Shown: positions 35,433-44,079 of the stretch, piece by piece | Numbering within the stretch: the first letter of the stretch is position 1 | How the letters are laid out: each line of letters opens with the position of its first letter | DNA from: Microbacterium esteraromaticum | Lineage (GTDB): Bacteria > Actinomycetota > Actinomycetes > Actinomycetales > Microbacteriaceae | DNA length: 64,000 nt | Assembly: GCF_017303215.1 (NCBI RefSeq) | Contig: NZ_JAEMWU010000001.1 | Location: 1,674,001 to 1,738,000 of the forward strand | Reading direction: 5' to 3' | Notes under the pieces: generated by a model | What the model was told of the DNA's origin: nothing | The model's input: only the letters and a program-made list of their open reading frames with translations | Databases searched by the model: none | Position numbers and translations under genes: made by a program

Positions 35433-36893
35433 ATGGCCGCTGACGCGCCCGCTCCGACCCGCACCGAGACCGATTCGCTGGGAAGCCTCGAGATCCCGGC
35501 AGACGCGTACTGGGGGGTGCACACGGCTCGCGCTGAAGAGAACTTCCCGATCACCAAGCGTCCGATCTCGGTCTATCCGGACATGATCCGGGGCCTGGCG
35601 ATGGTCAAGCAGGCCAGCGCCCGCGCCAACAAGCAGATCGGCACCCTCGACGCCGAGCGCGCGGACCTCATCGATGCTGCCGCTCAGCGCGTGATCGACG
35701 GTGAGTTCCACGACCAGTTCATCGTCGGCGTCATCCAGGGCGGCGCCGGAACGTCGACCAACATGAACGCGAACGAGGTCATCACCAACATCGCGCTCGA
35801 GATGGCCGGCCGGCAGAAGGGCGACTACGCGTACCTGTCGCCGATCGACCACACCAACCGCAGCCAGTCGACCAACGACGTCTACCCGACGGCGATCAAG
35901 ATCGGCCTGTCTCTGAACCTGCGTTCGCTGTTGGACGAGCTCGACCTGCTGCGCCGCTCGTTCCTCGGCAAGGCGGCGGAGTTCCACGACGTGCTCAAGG
36001 TCGGTCGCACGCAGCTGCAGGACGCCGTTCCGATGACGCTCGGCCAGGAGTTCAACGGCTTCGCTTCGACCCTCGGCTACGACCACAAGCGCCTGACCGA
36101 GAACGCCTCGCTGCTGTTCGAGATCAACATGGGCGCCACGGCCATCGGCACGGGCATCACCACGCACCCCGCGTACGCGTCGGCGGTGCTGTACCACCTG
36201 CGCGAGATCTCCGGACTCGACCTGAAGACCGCCGACGACCTGGTCGAGTCGACCAGTGACACCGGCTCGTTCATGTCTTTCTCGTCGAGCCTCAAGCGCA
36301 ACGCCATCAAGCTGTCGAAGATCTGCAACGACCTGCGCCTGCTCTCGTCGGGTCCGCAGGCGGGCCTGGGTGAGATCAACCTGCCGGCCAAGCAGGCGGG
36401 TTCCAGCATCATGCCGGGCAAGGTCAACCCGGTGATCCCGGAGGTCGTCAACCAGGTGGCGTTCGCCGTCGCCGGTGCCGACACCACGGTGACGATGGCC
36501 GTCGAGGGCGGGCAGTTGCAGCTCAACGCCTTCGAGCCCGTGATCGCGCACTCGATCTTCCAGTCGATCACCTGGATGCAGCAGGCGATGTGGACGCTGC
36601 GCGTCAACTGCGTCGACGGCATCACCGCCAACCGCGACCGGCTCGGCGCGATGGTCGGTGCGTCGGTCGGTGTCGTGACCGCGCTGACGCCCTTCATCGG
36701 CTACGCCGCGTCGGCTGCGCTCGCCAAGACGGCATTGCTGACGAACCGCAACGTCGCCGACCTCGTGGTCGAGGCGGGCCTGATGACGCGCGAAGAGGTC
36801 ATGAAGCAGATCTCGCCCGCACGCCTGTCGGGTCTTGAGACCGTGACGGCGGCGATCCCCGTGATCGCGGCCGAGGATCTGCCCGAGAACTGA
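35433..36893 (+). CDS. aspA: Aspartate ammonia-lyase
   Basis: A 486-residue tetrameric lyase of the fumarase/aspartase superfamily, interconverting aspartate with fumarate and ammonia. The superfamily signature GSSIMPGKVNPVIPEV, containing the catalytic Ser on the mobile loop, is near residue 325. The N-terminal SLEIPADAYWGVHTARAEENF and the TSTNMNANEV (near residue 108) segments match aspartase better than class II fumarase. ATG start with AAGGAAG. Ends at a 20-bp perfect terminator. Confidence 0.92.
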   Translation: MAADAPAPTRTETDSLGSLEIPADAYWGVHTARAEENFPITKRPISVYPDMIRGLAMVKQASARANKQIGTLDAERADLIDAAAQRVIDGEFHDQFIVGVIQGGAGTSTNMNANEVITNIALEMAGRQKGDYAYLSPIDHTNRSQSTNDVYPTAIKIGLSLNLRSLLDELDLLRRSFLGKAAEFHDVLKVGRTQLQDAVPMTLGQEFNGFASTLGYDHKRLTENASLLFEINMGATAIGTGITTHPAYASAVLYHLREISGLDLKTADDLVESTSDTGSFMSFSSSLKRNAIKLSKICNDLRLLSSGPQAGLGEINLPAKQAGSSIMPGKVNPVIPEVVNQVAFAVAGADTTVTMAVEGGQLQLNAFEPVIAHSIFQSITWMQQAMWTLRVNCVDGITANRDRLGAMVGASVGVVTALTPFIGYAASAALAKTALLTNRNVADLVVEAGLMTREEVMKQISPARLSGLETVTAAIPVIAAEDLPEN

Positions 36894-36900
36894 TCGCAGA

Positions 36901-36944
36901 GACGACGAAGGCGGTACCCCAGCCGGGGTACCGCCTTCGTCGTC
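36901..36944. terminator. Bidirectional terminator aspA / FAH-family gene
   Basis: A perfect 20-bp inverted repeat (36901-36920 with 36925-36944) with loop AGCC lies between convergent genes. It starts 8 bp after the aspA stop. Confidence 0.9.
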
Positions 36945-36951
36945 TTCGCGA

Positions 36952-37821
36952 TCAGTCCAGAATGCGGCAGTGTGTTGTCAGTTCGCCGATTCCGGCGATG
37001 CCGACGGTCACCGTGGAACGGTCGCGCAGGAAGATCTGCGGGTCGCGCGAGTAGCCGGCTCCGCCGGGGCTGCCCGTTGAGATCAGCGTGCCGGGCTGCA
37101 GAGTGACTGACGTCGACAGGTGGGCGATCAGTGTCGCGACAGAGCGCACCATCTGCCCGGTGCTGGCATCCTGCACCGTGTGGCCGTCGACGACCGCCCA
37201 GATGTGCAGGTCCTGCGGATCGGCGATCTCGTCGGCGGTCACGACGACGGGCCCGGTGGGTGTGAACCCGTCGAACGACTTGCACCGCGACCACTGCGCC
37301 TCGGCGAACTGGATGTCGCGTGCCGTGATGTCGTTGACGACGGTGTAGCCCCATACGGAGTCCAGGGCGTCTTCGGCGGAGACGTCCTTGGTGGGACGGC
37401 CGATGATGACCCCGAGCTCGGCCTCGTAGTCGATCGACTCGCTGAGCGCGCGCGGCCATGACGTGGTGCAGCCGTGCCCGGTGAGCGAATTGGGCCACAG
37501 GGTGAACACGGTCGGTGCCGTGTCGGTCTTGAGGCCGAGTTCGCTGGAGTGGGCGGCGTAGTTCAGGCCGACCGCGAGGATCGCGGGCGGCGCGAGGACG
37601 GCGGAGCCGAACTGGAGGGCATCGAGCGGATGCCGCGGTGCCGTGCTCGCAGAGAATGCCGCGCGTACACGATCGAGCAGCTCATCACCGCCCTCGATGA
37701 GTTGCTGGAGCGTGTCCGGGGCGGGGGAGAGGAGATCGCTGACGAGGACAGCATGGTCACCGTCGATGACGGCGAGGTGCGGGGTCTCGGAAGCGCGTGT
37801 GCTCAGATGGGCGAAACGCAT
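36952..37821 (-). CDS. Fumarylacetoacetate hydrolase-family protein
   Basis: A 289-residue FAH-fold enzyme. An N-terminal variable region is followed by the metal-binding core: FTLWPNSLTGHG, then the ligands DYEAELGVIIGR near residue 145, GYTVVNDITARDIQ near residue 175, KSFDGFTPTGPVVV near residue 198, and GTLISTGSPGGAGY near residue 260. Members hydrolyse or decarboxylate beta-diketo acids in aromatic catabolism, or act as acylpyruvases. No pathway partners are adjacent, so the substrate is open. Confidence 0.88.
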   Translation of the reverse strand: MRFAHLSTRASETPHLAVIDGDHAVLVSDLLSPAPDTLQQLIEGGDELLDRVRAAFSASTAPRHPLDALQFGSAVLAPPAILAVGLNYAAHSSELGLKTDTAPTVFTLWPNSLTGHGCTTSWPRALSESIDYEAELGVIIGRPTKDVSAEDALDSVWGYTVVNDITARDIQFAEAQWSRCKSFDGFTPTGPVVVTADEIADPQDLHIWAVVDGHTVQDASTGQMVRSVATLIAHLSTSVTLQPGTLISTGSPGGAGYSRDPQIFLRDRSTVTVGIAGIGELTTHCRILD

Positions 37822-37880
37822 GTCTCTACGCTACCGGCAGCGATGACGGTCACGACCGAGGCTCCCTCTAGGCTTTTGGC

Positions 37881-39068
37881 ATGACCTTTGGAGCCGACCG
37901 CCGCGCGGAGTTCGCATCGGCGCTCGATCGACCCGCCGCCCACGCCTCCTCCGCCCCGGCTGCGCCTTCACCGGCGCCGGCGATGCCCGAGCTGCCGATG
38001 CCGGTGCGCAAGGGGCGGACGGTCTCGATCTGGGTGTACGGCGTGCTTGTGTTCGCGCTGATCGCACTGATCGCCTATTTCACGGTGTTCATCGGCGCTG
38101 GCGCATCGGCCGTCGGACTGGTGCTCGCGCTGATCCCCCTGGGGATCGTGCTGTTCGGCGTGCGACTGATCGACCGCTGGGAGCCCGAACCGAAGAGCCT
38201 GGTCGTGTTCGCGCTCGGTTGGGGAGCCGTCGTATCGGTGGGCATCACCCTTCTCGTCGACCTGCTGCTGGCCAAGGCGGTCGGTACGCGCTCCGAGTTC
38301 TTCGGCGCCGTGATCCAGGCGCCCGTGGTCGAGGAGATAGCGAAGGGCCTCGGTGTCTTTCTGATCTTCGTGATCGGACGTCGGGCGTTCGATGGCCCGG
38401 TCGACGGGGTCGTCTACGGGGCGCTGATCGGCGCGGGCTTCGCGTTCACCGAGAACATCCAGTACTTCGGTATCAGCCTGCTCACCGGTGGCGCGAGCGA
38501 CTTGACGCTGACGTTCATCCTGCGCGGGTTGGTCTCGCCATTCGCGCATGCCATGTTCACAGCGCTCACCGGCTTCGCGATCGGTCTGGCAGCACGCCGG
38601 GGAGCCACGGCGGGGCAGGCCCTGAGGTCAGGCGTCCTCGGTCTGATCGGCGCGATCGCTTTGCACGCCTATTGGAACGGCTCGTCGCTGTTGGGAGACT
38701 TTCTGTTCCTGTATCTGACGACGCAGATCCCTTTGTTCGTGGGATTCATCCTGGCGATCATCGGCCTGCGCAGGGAAGAAGCGCGCTTGACCCGGCATCG
38801 CCTCGGCGACTATGCGGCTGCGGGGTGGTTCACGCCGCAGGAGATCGTCATGCTCGCGACACCCGCGGGGCGCAAGGCGGGGCTGCAGTGGGCTGCCGGC
38901 CTGCGCGGCGATCGGCGCCCGCTGATGCGCTCGTTCATCAAGGATGCGACTGAGCTCGCCGCCGTGCGTCAACGCTCTCTCACCGGGCGCGATCCGCACG
39001 CGGCCGCCGACGAGTACGCCCTGCTCATGCGTTCCCGCAACACGCGTGCGCAATTGCTGGCGTACTGA
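37881..39068 (+). CDS. PrsW-family intramembrane metalloprotease
   Basis: A 395-residue polytopic protein of the glutamic/CAAX-like PrsW family. After a Pro/Ala-rich cytoplasmic N-terminus come about eight helices (residues 50-305). Family motifs are visible: DRWEPEPKSL, then APVVEEIAKGLGVF with the EE pair near residue 151, ALIGAGFAFTENIQYF near residue 184, and conserved His residues in SPFAHAMFTALTGFAIG near residue 222 and HAYWNGSS. The cytoplasmic C-terminal 90 residues are charged. PrsW cleaves anti-sigma factors in Bacillus; the substrate here is unknown. Confidence 0.9.
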   Translation: MTFGADRRAEFASALDRPAAHASSAPAAPSPAPAMPELPMPVRKGRTVSIWVYGVLVFALIALIAYFTVFIGAGASAVGLVLALIPLGIVLFGVRLIDRWEPEPKSLVVFALGWGAVVSVGITLLVDLLLAKAVGTRSEFFGAVIQAPVVEEIAKGLGVFLIFVIGRRAFDGPVDGVVYGALIGAGFAFTENIQYFGISLLTGGASDLTLTFILRGLVSPFAHAMFTALTGFAIGLAARRGATAGQALRSGVLGLIGAIALHAYWNGSSLLGDFLFLYLTTQIPLFVGFILAIIGLRREEARLTRHRLGDYAAAGWFTPQEIVMLATPAGRKAGLQWAAGLRGDRRPLMRSFIKDATELAAVRQRSLTGRDPHAAADEYALLMRSRNTRAQLLAY

Positions 39069-39093
39069 GCGCGTGCGGCACTGGTGACAACAG

Positions 39094-39146
39094 AACTCAG
39101 CGCCCGGTGCTGCGGCAATGCCTGCGAGTCTCCCGAGCGCTGAGTT
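39094..39146. repeat. 10-bp inverted repeat in a convergent intergenic region
   Basis: AACTCAGCGC (39094-39103) is repeated in inverted orientation at 39137-39146, with 33 bases between. The region 39069-39211 separates two convergent genes and holds no open frame or T-run. It may be a weak bidirectional terminator. Confidence 0.5.
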
Positions 39147-39211
39147 GGCCTAATGCAAGGGTGCACCGACGGGCCGGGTAAGTCAAGAGTCGGCCGTCGT
39201 GCATCTACTGC

Positions 39212-39919
39212 TCAGCGGTTCTCGACGATGACATCGAGAGCGATACCGGCGCACGAGATGCGCGTGAGTTCGGCCAGGCGTGTTCCGCGCACCGAGTCGC
39301 CGGTCGCGACGCGCGGATCGGTCGACACCACGACGCGGCCGACGCCGTTGACGAGGGTGACCTGCTGGTTGAGAGCCGTGAAGCGGGGAGTGAGCTCTCG
39401 TTCGACGGCCGCGACGAGCAGATCGAGTCCTGCGACGCCCAGGAAGCGTCCGTCGGCGAGGGCGGGGACCGCGATCGTGATGGTGTACTCGTCGCTGCAC
39501 AGGTAGTCGACGTAGGGGCCGGCGACGTGCGGCTGGAACGTCTGCATCGGCACCCGATACCATTCCAACTCGCTGTAGTCGATGTGCTCCTTGTTGACGG
39601 ACTGCGAGGCGAGCACCAGCTTGCGGTGGTCGTCGCCCTGCCACCAGGCGAGGTGGCTGTGCGCGTCCGACAGCAGGTCGATCGCGGCGATGAATCCGGC
39701 GCCGTACACCGGAACGCCCGGAAGGCTCAGCGTCTGCGCCGCGTACGGTTCGACGACGGCATCCAGCGTTGCACGCACGAGCGGTTCGGATCGCAGCGTG
39801 GACGAGAGTCTGTGCGCGCACGGCTCGACCCAGTTCTGCAGACAGCGGATGGGCGCGTCGAAGTAAGCCTCGACGATTCGGGCGGCCTCGGCGGGGGCCG
39901 TGGTCAGGGTAGTTGTCAT
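39212..39919 (-). CDS. Soluble stand-alone Cache (PDC) sensor-domain protein
   Basis: A 235-residue protein consisting essentially of one Cache/PDC domain, without signal peptide, membrane helix or output domain. The diagnostic strand pattern is DEYTITIAVPALADGRFLGVAGLD (about 143-166). Compared with amino-acid-binding dCache domains (PctA type), the W120-Y121 pair, Y136, D138 and D166 occupy the ligand-binding positions at nearly identical spacing, but the carboxylate-binding Arg, two residues before the Trp, is Leu118. That pattern predicts an amine rather than an amino acid as ligand. It follows the GntR/FCD regulator by 32 bp on the same strand, with a GGAGG site, opposite a polyamine-type importer. 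I infer an intracellular amine-binding sensor or buffer protein; no activity is known. Confidence 0.78.
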   Translation of the reverse strand: MTTTLTTAPAEAARIVEAYFDAPIRCLQNWVEPCAHRLSSTLRSEPLVRATLDAVVEPYAAQTLSLPGVPVYGAGFIAAIDLLSDAHSHLAWWQGDDHRKLVLASQSVNKEHIDYSELEWYRVPMQTFQPHVAGPYVDYLCSDEYTITIAVPALADGRFLGVAGLDLLVAAVERELTPRFTALNQQVTLVNGVGRVVVSTDPRVATGDSVRGTRLAELTRISCAGIALDVIVENR

Positions 39920-39951
39920 CGCGTCCTCCAGTGCACGTCGATGTTGCCGTG

Positions 39952-40764
39952 TCAGGCAGAGGTCTCGGGTGAGCTCTGCAGATGGATGAGTGTGTCGATC
40001 ACGTCCGTCGTCATCGCTTCGGTGCGGCGGCCCGCCTCATCGGGGTCGCCCGCCTCGACGGCCCGGATGATGCCGGTGAGTGTCTGCGCCTGCTGGTGCA
40101 TGCTCGGGGTGTCCGGTGCGGCCAGACGCAGATAGGGCGAGAACTCGGCTTGCAGACGCATCTGCTCGCGGGTGAGTCGTGCGGACTGGCTGAGCGAGAC
40201 GAGTTCGACCTGAACGTCGTCGAGCAGCCGACGTTGCTGATCCGCATCGAGATCGTCGAGGCGGTCCAGGCGCCGCAGTACGCGCAAGGTCTCGCTGCTG
40301 TCGGCACGTCGCGCGGCCAGGCGCACGGCGGACGCGGTGATGGCGGCGTAGTGCGCGCCGAGATCGCGCAGAGTCAGGCGCGATGTCGCCGCCAGTGTGC
40401 GGCGCGCGAACACCAGCGGGTCGGCATCGTCGACGACGAAGCTCCCGCCGTTGCGGCCGCGTTTGGTGACGATGAGGCCACGTCCGCGGACGGCAAGCAG
40501 AGCTTCGCGCACGGTGACCGGTGCGACGCCGAAACTGCGGGCGAGTTCGGATTCAGAGGGCAGCCGCTCCCCGGCGCGCAGGTGTCCGCGGTGGATCGCA
40601 TCGACGAGGCGGCGTTCGACGAGTTCGGCGCGCCCTTCGTCACCGATCGATTGGAAGAGTGCGCCGTGCAGCCTGTGCGGGCGGGTGCCACGGTGGTCGG
40701 CGGGCTCGGCGGCGGACGCCCCGACGACGGGAATGGCCCCGGTGGGTGACGTCAGCGACTCCAT
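39952..40764 (-). CDS. GntR/FadR-type (FCD) transcriptional regulator
   Basis: A 270-residue regulator. The N-terminal winged helix (about residues 45-115) has SIGDEGRAELVERRL, then LPSESELARSFGVAPVTVREALLAVRGRGLI. The C-terminal FCD domain is all-helical, binds metal and small acids or related effectors, and has His/Asp ligands spread over residues 130-250. Divergent from the ABC importer across 111 bp that contain a FadR-type half-site pair. Very likely it represses the importer and/or itself; its ligand is probably linked to the imported substrate. Confidence 0.9.
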   Translation of the reverse strand: MESLTSPTGAIPVVGASAAEPADHRGTRPHRLHGALFQSIGDEGRAELVERRLVDAIHRGHLRAGERLPSESELARSFGVAPVTVREALLAVRGRGLIVTKRGRNGGSFVVDDADPLVFARRTLAATSRLTLRDLGAHYAAITASAVRLAARRADSSETLRVLRRLDRLDDLDADQQRRLLDDVQVELVSLSQSARLTREQMRLQAEFSPYLRLAAPDTPSMHQQAQTLTGIIRAVEAGDPDEAGRRTEAMTTDVIDTLIHLQSSPETSA

Positions 40765-40803
40765 GGCCTGATTCTCTCATCTGGGTCCCGATGAGGGGAA
40801 GAC

Positions 40804-40832
40804 TTGAAATATGTCCTACGGTTTTATATGTT
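40804..40832 (+). promoter_or_regulatory. Importer promoter with internal FadR-type operator
   Basis: TTGAAA (40804-40809) and TATGTT (40827-40832) are 17 bases apart and resemble a housekeeping promoter. Between them, 40811-40821 reads ATGTCCTACGG, which fits the FadR-subfamily pattern NyGT-N3-ACrN. A repressor bound there would block RNA polymerase. The divergent GntR gene starts 40 bp to the left. Confidence 0.5.
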
Positions 40833-40875
40833 TACCGAATCCTTCCCGAGTTCGACGAAGATCCAGGAGCACGAC

Positions 40876-41943
40876 ATGAGCATTGCCGCACCCACGGCGC
40901 AGAGCGCGAACGGCGAGATCGCCGACCGTGGCAGCGTGACGCTGACGGGCTTGACCAAGTCGTTCGGCGAGTTCACCGCTGTGCGCGACCTCGACCTCCG
41001 TGTCGAACCGGGGGAGTTCGTCTCGATGCTCGGCCCGTCCGGGTCGGGAAAGACCACGGTTCTGCGGATCATCGCCGGTTTTGAAGAGGCGACATCCGGA
41101 ACCGTGCGCCTGTCCGGCAAGGACGTCACCCGCACGCCACCGCACTCCCGCGACGTCAATACGGTGTTCCAGGACTACGCCCTGTTCCCGCACATGAGCA
41201 TCGCCGACAACGTCGGCTACGGACTGCGCGTCCAGGGTGCGGGCAAGGCCGAGCGGGCGCAGCAGGTGGGGGATTCGCTGCGCCGTGTGCGGCTGGACCA
41301 TGTCGCCGACCGGCTCCCGCACCAGCTCTCGGGCGGTCAGCGTCAGCGGATCGCCCTCGCGCGAGCGCTGATCATGCGTCCGCAGGTGCTGCTGCTCGAC
41401 GAGCCGCTCGGCGCACTCGACAAGCAGCTGCGCGAGCAGATGCAGATCGAGCTCAAGCAGATCCAGCGTGAGGTCGGCATCACGTTCATCTTCGTCACCC
41501 ACGATCAGGAAGAGGCGCTGACTCTCAGCGACCGCGTCGCCGTCTTCAACAATGGCCGCATCGAGCAGGTCGGCAGCGCGCGGGAGGTCTACGAAAGCCC
41601 GCAGACCGAGTTCGTCGCACGCTTCCTCGGCTTGTCGAACCTCATCGCCGCAGACCTCGCCCATGAGCTCACCGGTGATCGGCACACGATGAGCATCCGC
41701 CCCGAGCGGGTGCGCCTGCAATCGGACACCGATACGCTCGCCGACGGTGAGATCGGCCTCGTCGGGACGATCTCCGAGGTCGTCTACACAGGCCCGGCGA
41801 CGCGCTTTCTGATCACCACCGACGCCGGTGTCGATCTGCTCGCCGAGCAGCCCAACGCCCGCGACCTCGCCGGCGCGGGACTCCGCCGTGGTGATCGCGT
41901 GCGTGCCGCATGGAGTCCGGCCGACGCCGCACGCCTGCCCTGA
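40876..41943 (+). CDS. potA: ABC importer ATPase, polyamine type
   Basis: A 355-residue nucleotide-binding subunit. Walker A GPSGSGKT is near residue 57, the Q-loop near 102, the signature LSGGQRQRIALARAL near residue 155, Walker B VLLLDEPLGALD near residue 177 and the switch His in VTHDQEEALTLSDR near residue 211. The C-terminal TOBE domain (about 290-355) is typical of CUT1/PotA/FutC ATPases. ATG at 40876 with CAGGAG at 6-base spacing; longer frames have no such site. First gene of a four-gene operon whose binding protein and permeases fit spermidine/putrescine uptake. Substrate is by family resemblance only. Confidence 0.88.
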   Translation: MSIAAPTAQSANGEIADRGSVTLTGLTKSFGEFTAVRDLDLRVEPGEFVSMLGPSGSGKTTVLRIIAGFEEATSGTVRLSGKDVTRTPPHSRDVNTVFQDYALFPHMSIADNVGYGLRVQGAGKAERAQQVGDSLRRVRLDHVADRLPHQLSGGQRQRIALARALIMRPQVLLLDEPLGALDKQLREQMQIELKQIQREVGITFIFVTHDQEEALTLSDRVAVFNNGRIEQVGSAREVYESPQTEFVARFLGLSNLIAADLAHELTGDRHTMSIRPERVRLQSDTDTLADGEIGLVGTISEVVYTGPATRFLITTDAGVDLLAEQPNARDLAGAGLRRGDRVRAAWSPADAARLP

Positions 41944-42008
41944 AACTGTTCCACCCGTCCCATCGCAGCACCTATCGCCGTACCCACTGATCACGAAGGA
42001 GAGATCAC

Positions 42009-43181
42009 ATGCGCAAGAAGATCCTGGCTGTCACGGCCGTTTCCGCAGCCGCCGCACTGGCCCTGACCGGATGCTCCGGGGCATCCGACTCCGGCGGCGG
42101 ACTCGCCATCGACGTGCCCGATGTCCCCATGCTCGCCGAGCTCGGCGACACCGAGAGCGAGGTGAACATCGTTGCGTGGTCGGGCTTCGTCGAGCCGGCG
42201 TGGACGGATGCCTTCACCGAGCAGACCGGATGCACCGTGAACCGCCGCGTCGCCGGCACCAGCGACGAGATGGTGCAGCTCATGCGCACAGGTGACTACG
42301 ACCTCGTCTCGGCATCTGGTGACGCCAGCCTGCGCCTCATCGCCGGTGGTGATGTGCAGCCGCTCAACCTCGACCTGATCCCGAACTTCGGCGACGACAT
42401 CGTCGAGGGCATGAAGGGGCAGATCTACGACACCATCAACGGTCAGTCCTACGGCATCCCGATCGGGCGCGGCGCGAACATCCTGCAGTACAACAGCGAG
42501 GTCGTCACCGAGGAGCCCACCAGCTGGGACGTGGCGTGGGAGGCGGACACCCCGTACGCCGGCAAGGTCATCGCCTACGATGCTCCGATCTACATCGCCG
42601 ACGCGGCCGTCTACCTGATGGCGCACGAGCCCGACCTGGGCATCACCAACCCGTACGCGCTCGACGAGGACCAGCTGGCTGCGGCGATCGACCTGCTCAA
42701 GCAGCAGAACGGCATCGTCTCGGAGTACTGGTCGGACCCCGCCGCGCAGATCACGTCGTTCGCAGGGGGCACGACCGTGCTCGGCACGTCGTGGGAGGTG
42801 CTGCGCAAGCTTTCCGAGGATGAGCGCTTCAAGAGCGTGCTGCCCGAAGAGGGCTCGACCGGGTGGTCGGATGCCTGGATGCTCGCGACCGAGTCGAACA
42901 ACCCCAACTGCGCGTACGCGTGGATGGACTACGCGTCCTCACCCGAGGTCAATGGCGCCATCGCCATGAACTTCGGCATGGCTCCGGCCAACGCCGCCTT
43001 CTGCGACACCAGCGATGAGGCGAAGGCGCACTGCGACTACTACAACGCCACGGACGAGGAGTACTTCGAGAAGGTCTGGTTCTGGACCACGCCGATCGAG
43101 CAGTGCATCGACGGACGCACCGACGTGACCTGCACCAACTTCCAGCAGTGGACCGACGCCTGGGTGACGGTCAAGGGCTGA
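42009..43181 (+). CDS. potD: Extracellular polyamine-binding lipoprotein
   Basis: A 390-residue periplasmic-binding-fold lipoprotein. The N-terminus (MRKKILAVTAVSAAAALALTGC) is a lipoprotein signal with lipobox ALTGC, Cys at about residue 22. The mature protein begins with a Ser/Gly linker and the VNIVAWSGFVEPAWTDAF strand, like PotD/PotF binding proteins. C-terminal Cys residues (CAYAW, CDTSDEAKAHC, EQCIDG, TCTNF) may form disulfides, unusual for cytoplasmic proteins but suitable outside the cell. ATG after AAGGAGAG. It is separated from the permease genes by a hairpin that may raise its relative expression. Confidence 0.88.
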   Translation: MRKKILAVTAVSAAAALALTGCSGASDSGGGLAIDVPDVPMLAELGDTESEVNIVAWSGFVEPAWTDAFTEQTGCTVNRRVAGTSDEMVQLMRTGDYDLVSASGDASLRLIAGGDVQPLNLDLIPNFGDDIVEGMKGQIYDTINGQSYGIPIGRGANILQYNSEVVTEEPTSWDVAWEADTPYAGKVIAYDAPIYIADAAVYLMAHEPDLGITNPYALDEDQLAAAIDLLKQQNGIVSEYWSDPAAQITSFAGGTTVLGTSWEVLRKLSEDERFKSVLPEEGSTGWSDAWMLATESNNPNCAYAWMDYASSPEVNGAIAMNFGMAPANAAFCDTSDEAKAHCDYYNATDEEYFEKVWFWTTPIEQCIDGRTDVTCTNFQQWTDAWVTVKG

Positions 43182-43187
43182 CCCCGC

Positions 43188-43222
43188 ATGCCGGGGGTGG
43201 GGCCATCTCCCGCCTCCGGCAT
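43188..43222 (+). promoter_or_regulatory. Intercistronic hairpin potD-potB
   Basis: 14-bp stem (43188-43201 with 43209-43222) including two G-U pairs, loop of 7, just after the binding-protein stop. No T-run. Such hairpins after binding-protein genes usually protect upstream mRNA and give excess binding protein over permease. Confidence 0.65.
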
Positions 43223-43245
43223 CCCCTCACGAAGACAGGATCGAC

Positions 43246-44073
43246 ATGAACCGTCGTGCACGGATCGCAGGCCTGCTGGCCCTGCCGATGACCTGGCTCA
43301 TCGGCATCTACATCTTCTCGCTGGTCATGTTGCTGGTGACTGCGTTCTGGGTCACTGACCCGTTCACCTCCAAGGTGAAGCCGGGTTTCACCCTGCGCAA
43401 CTTCGAGCAGCTGATCACCAACCCCGCATATCTGACCACCTCGGTGCGCACCCTCGCGATCGCTCTCGGGGTGACTGCGCTGGCCATCGCGATCTCGATC
43501 CCGCTGGGCATCTTCATGGCGAAGGTCGCCTCGCCCTGGCTGCGTGCCGTGCTCGCCGTCTCGATCACCCTGCCGTTGTGGGCGGGATACCTCGTGAAGG
43601 TGATCGCCATGCGCATCACTTTCACACAGGAGGGCTTCTTCAACTGGCTGGTCGGCCCGCTCGGGATCGAGGGGCCGGGTTTCTCGACCTTCACCGTGGT
43701 GTTGACGCTGACGTATCTCTGGCTGCCCTACATGGCGGTGCCGGTGTACACCGCCATCCGTCAGCTGCCGCCGAACCTCTTCGACGCTGCGGCCGACCTC
43801 GGAGCGGGCGCATGGCGCACGATCCGCACGGTGGTGCTGCCGCTGATCAAGCCGGCCGTGATCGCCGGGTCGGTCTTCACCTTCTCGCTCAGCCTGGGCG
43901 ACTACCTGGTCGCGAAGTTCGTCGGCGGCGACACGCAGATGATCGGCAGCGTCATCGCCTCCAACATCAACCTCAACCCGCCGCTGGCGGCCGCCTTCTC
44001 GCTCGTGCCGATCGCGTTCGTCGTGATCTACCTCGTCAGCGTGCAGCGCACCGGCGCACTCGAAAGGATGTGA
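43246..44073 (+). CDS. potB: ABC importer permease, PotB type
   Basis: A 275-residue inner-membrane permease with six hydrophobic helices. The BPD_transp_1 EAA loop is visible as LFDAAADLGAGAWRTIRTVVLPLIKPAVIAG near residues 180-210. ATG at 43246 after an AAGACAGGA site. Pairs with the next gene, starting 7 bp after its stop, to form the transmembrane channel of the importer. Confidence 0.88.
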   Translation: MNRRARIAGLLALPMTWLIGIYIFSLVMLLVTAFWVTDPFTSKVKPGFTLRNFEQLITNPAYLTTSVRTLAIALGVTALAIAISIPLGIFMAKVASPWLRAVLAVSITLPLWAGYLVKVIAMRITFTQEGFFNWLVGPLGIEGPGFSTFTVVLTLTYLWLPYMAVPVYTAIRQLPPNLFDAAADLGAGAWRTIRTVVLPLIKPAVIAGSVFTFSLSLGDYLVAKFVGGDTQMIGSVIASNINLNPPLAAAFSLVPIAFVVIYLVSVQRTGALERM

Positions 44074-44079
44074 GCTCGG

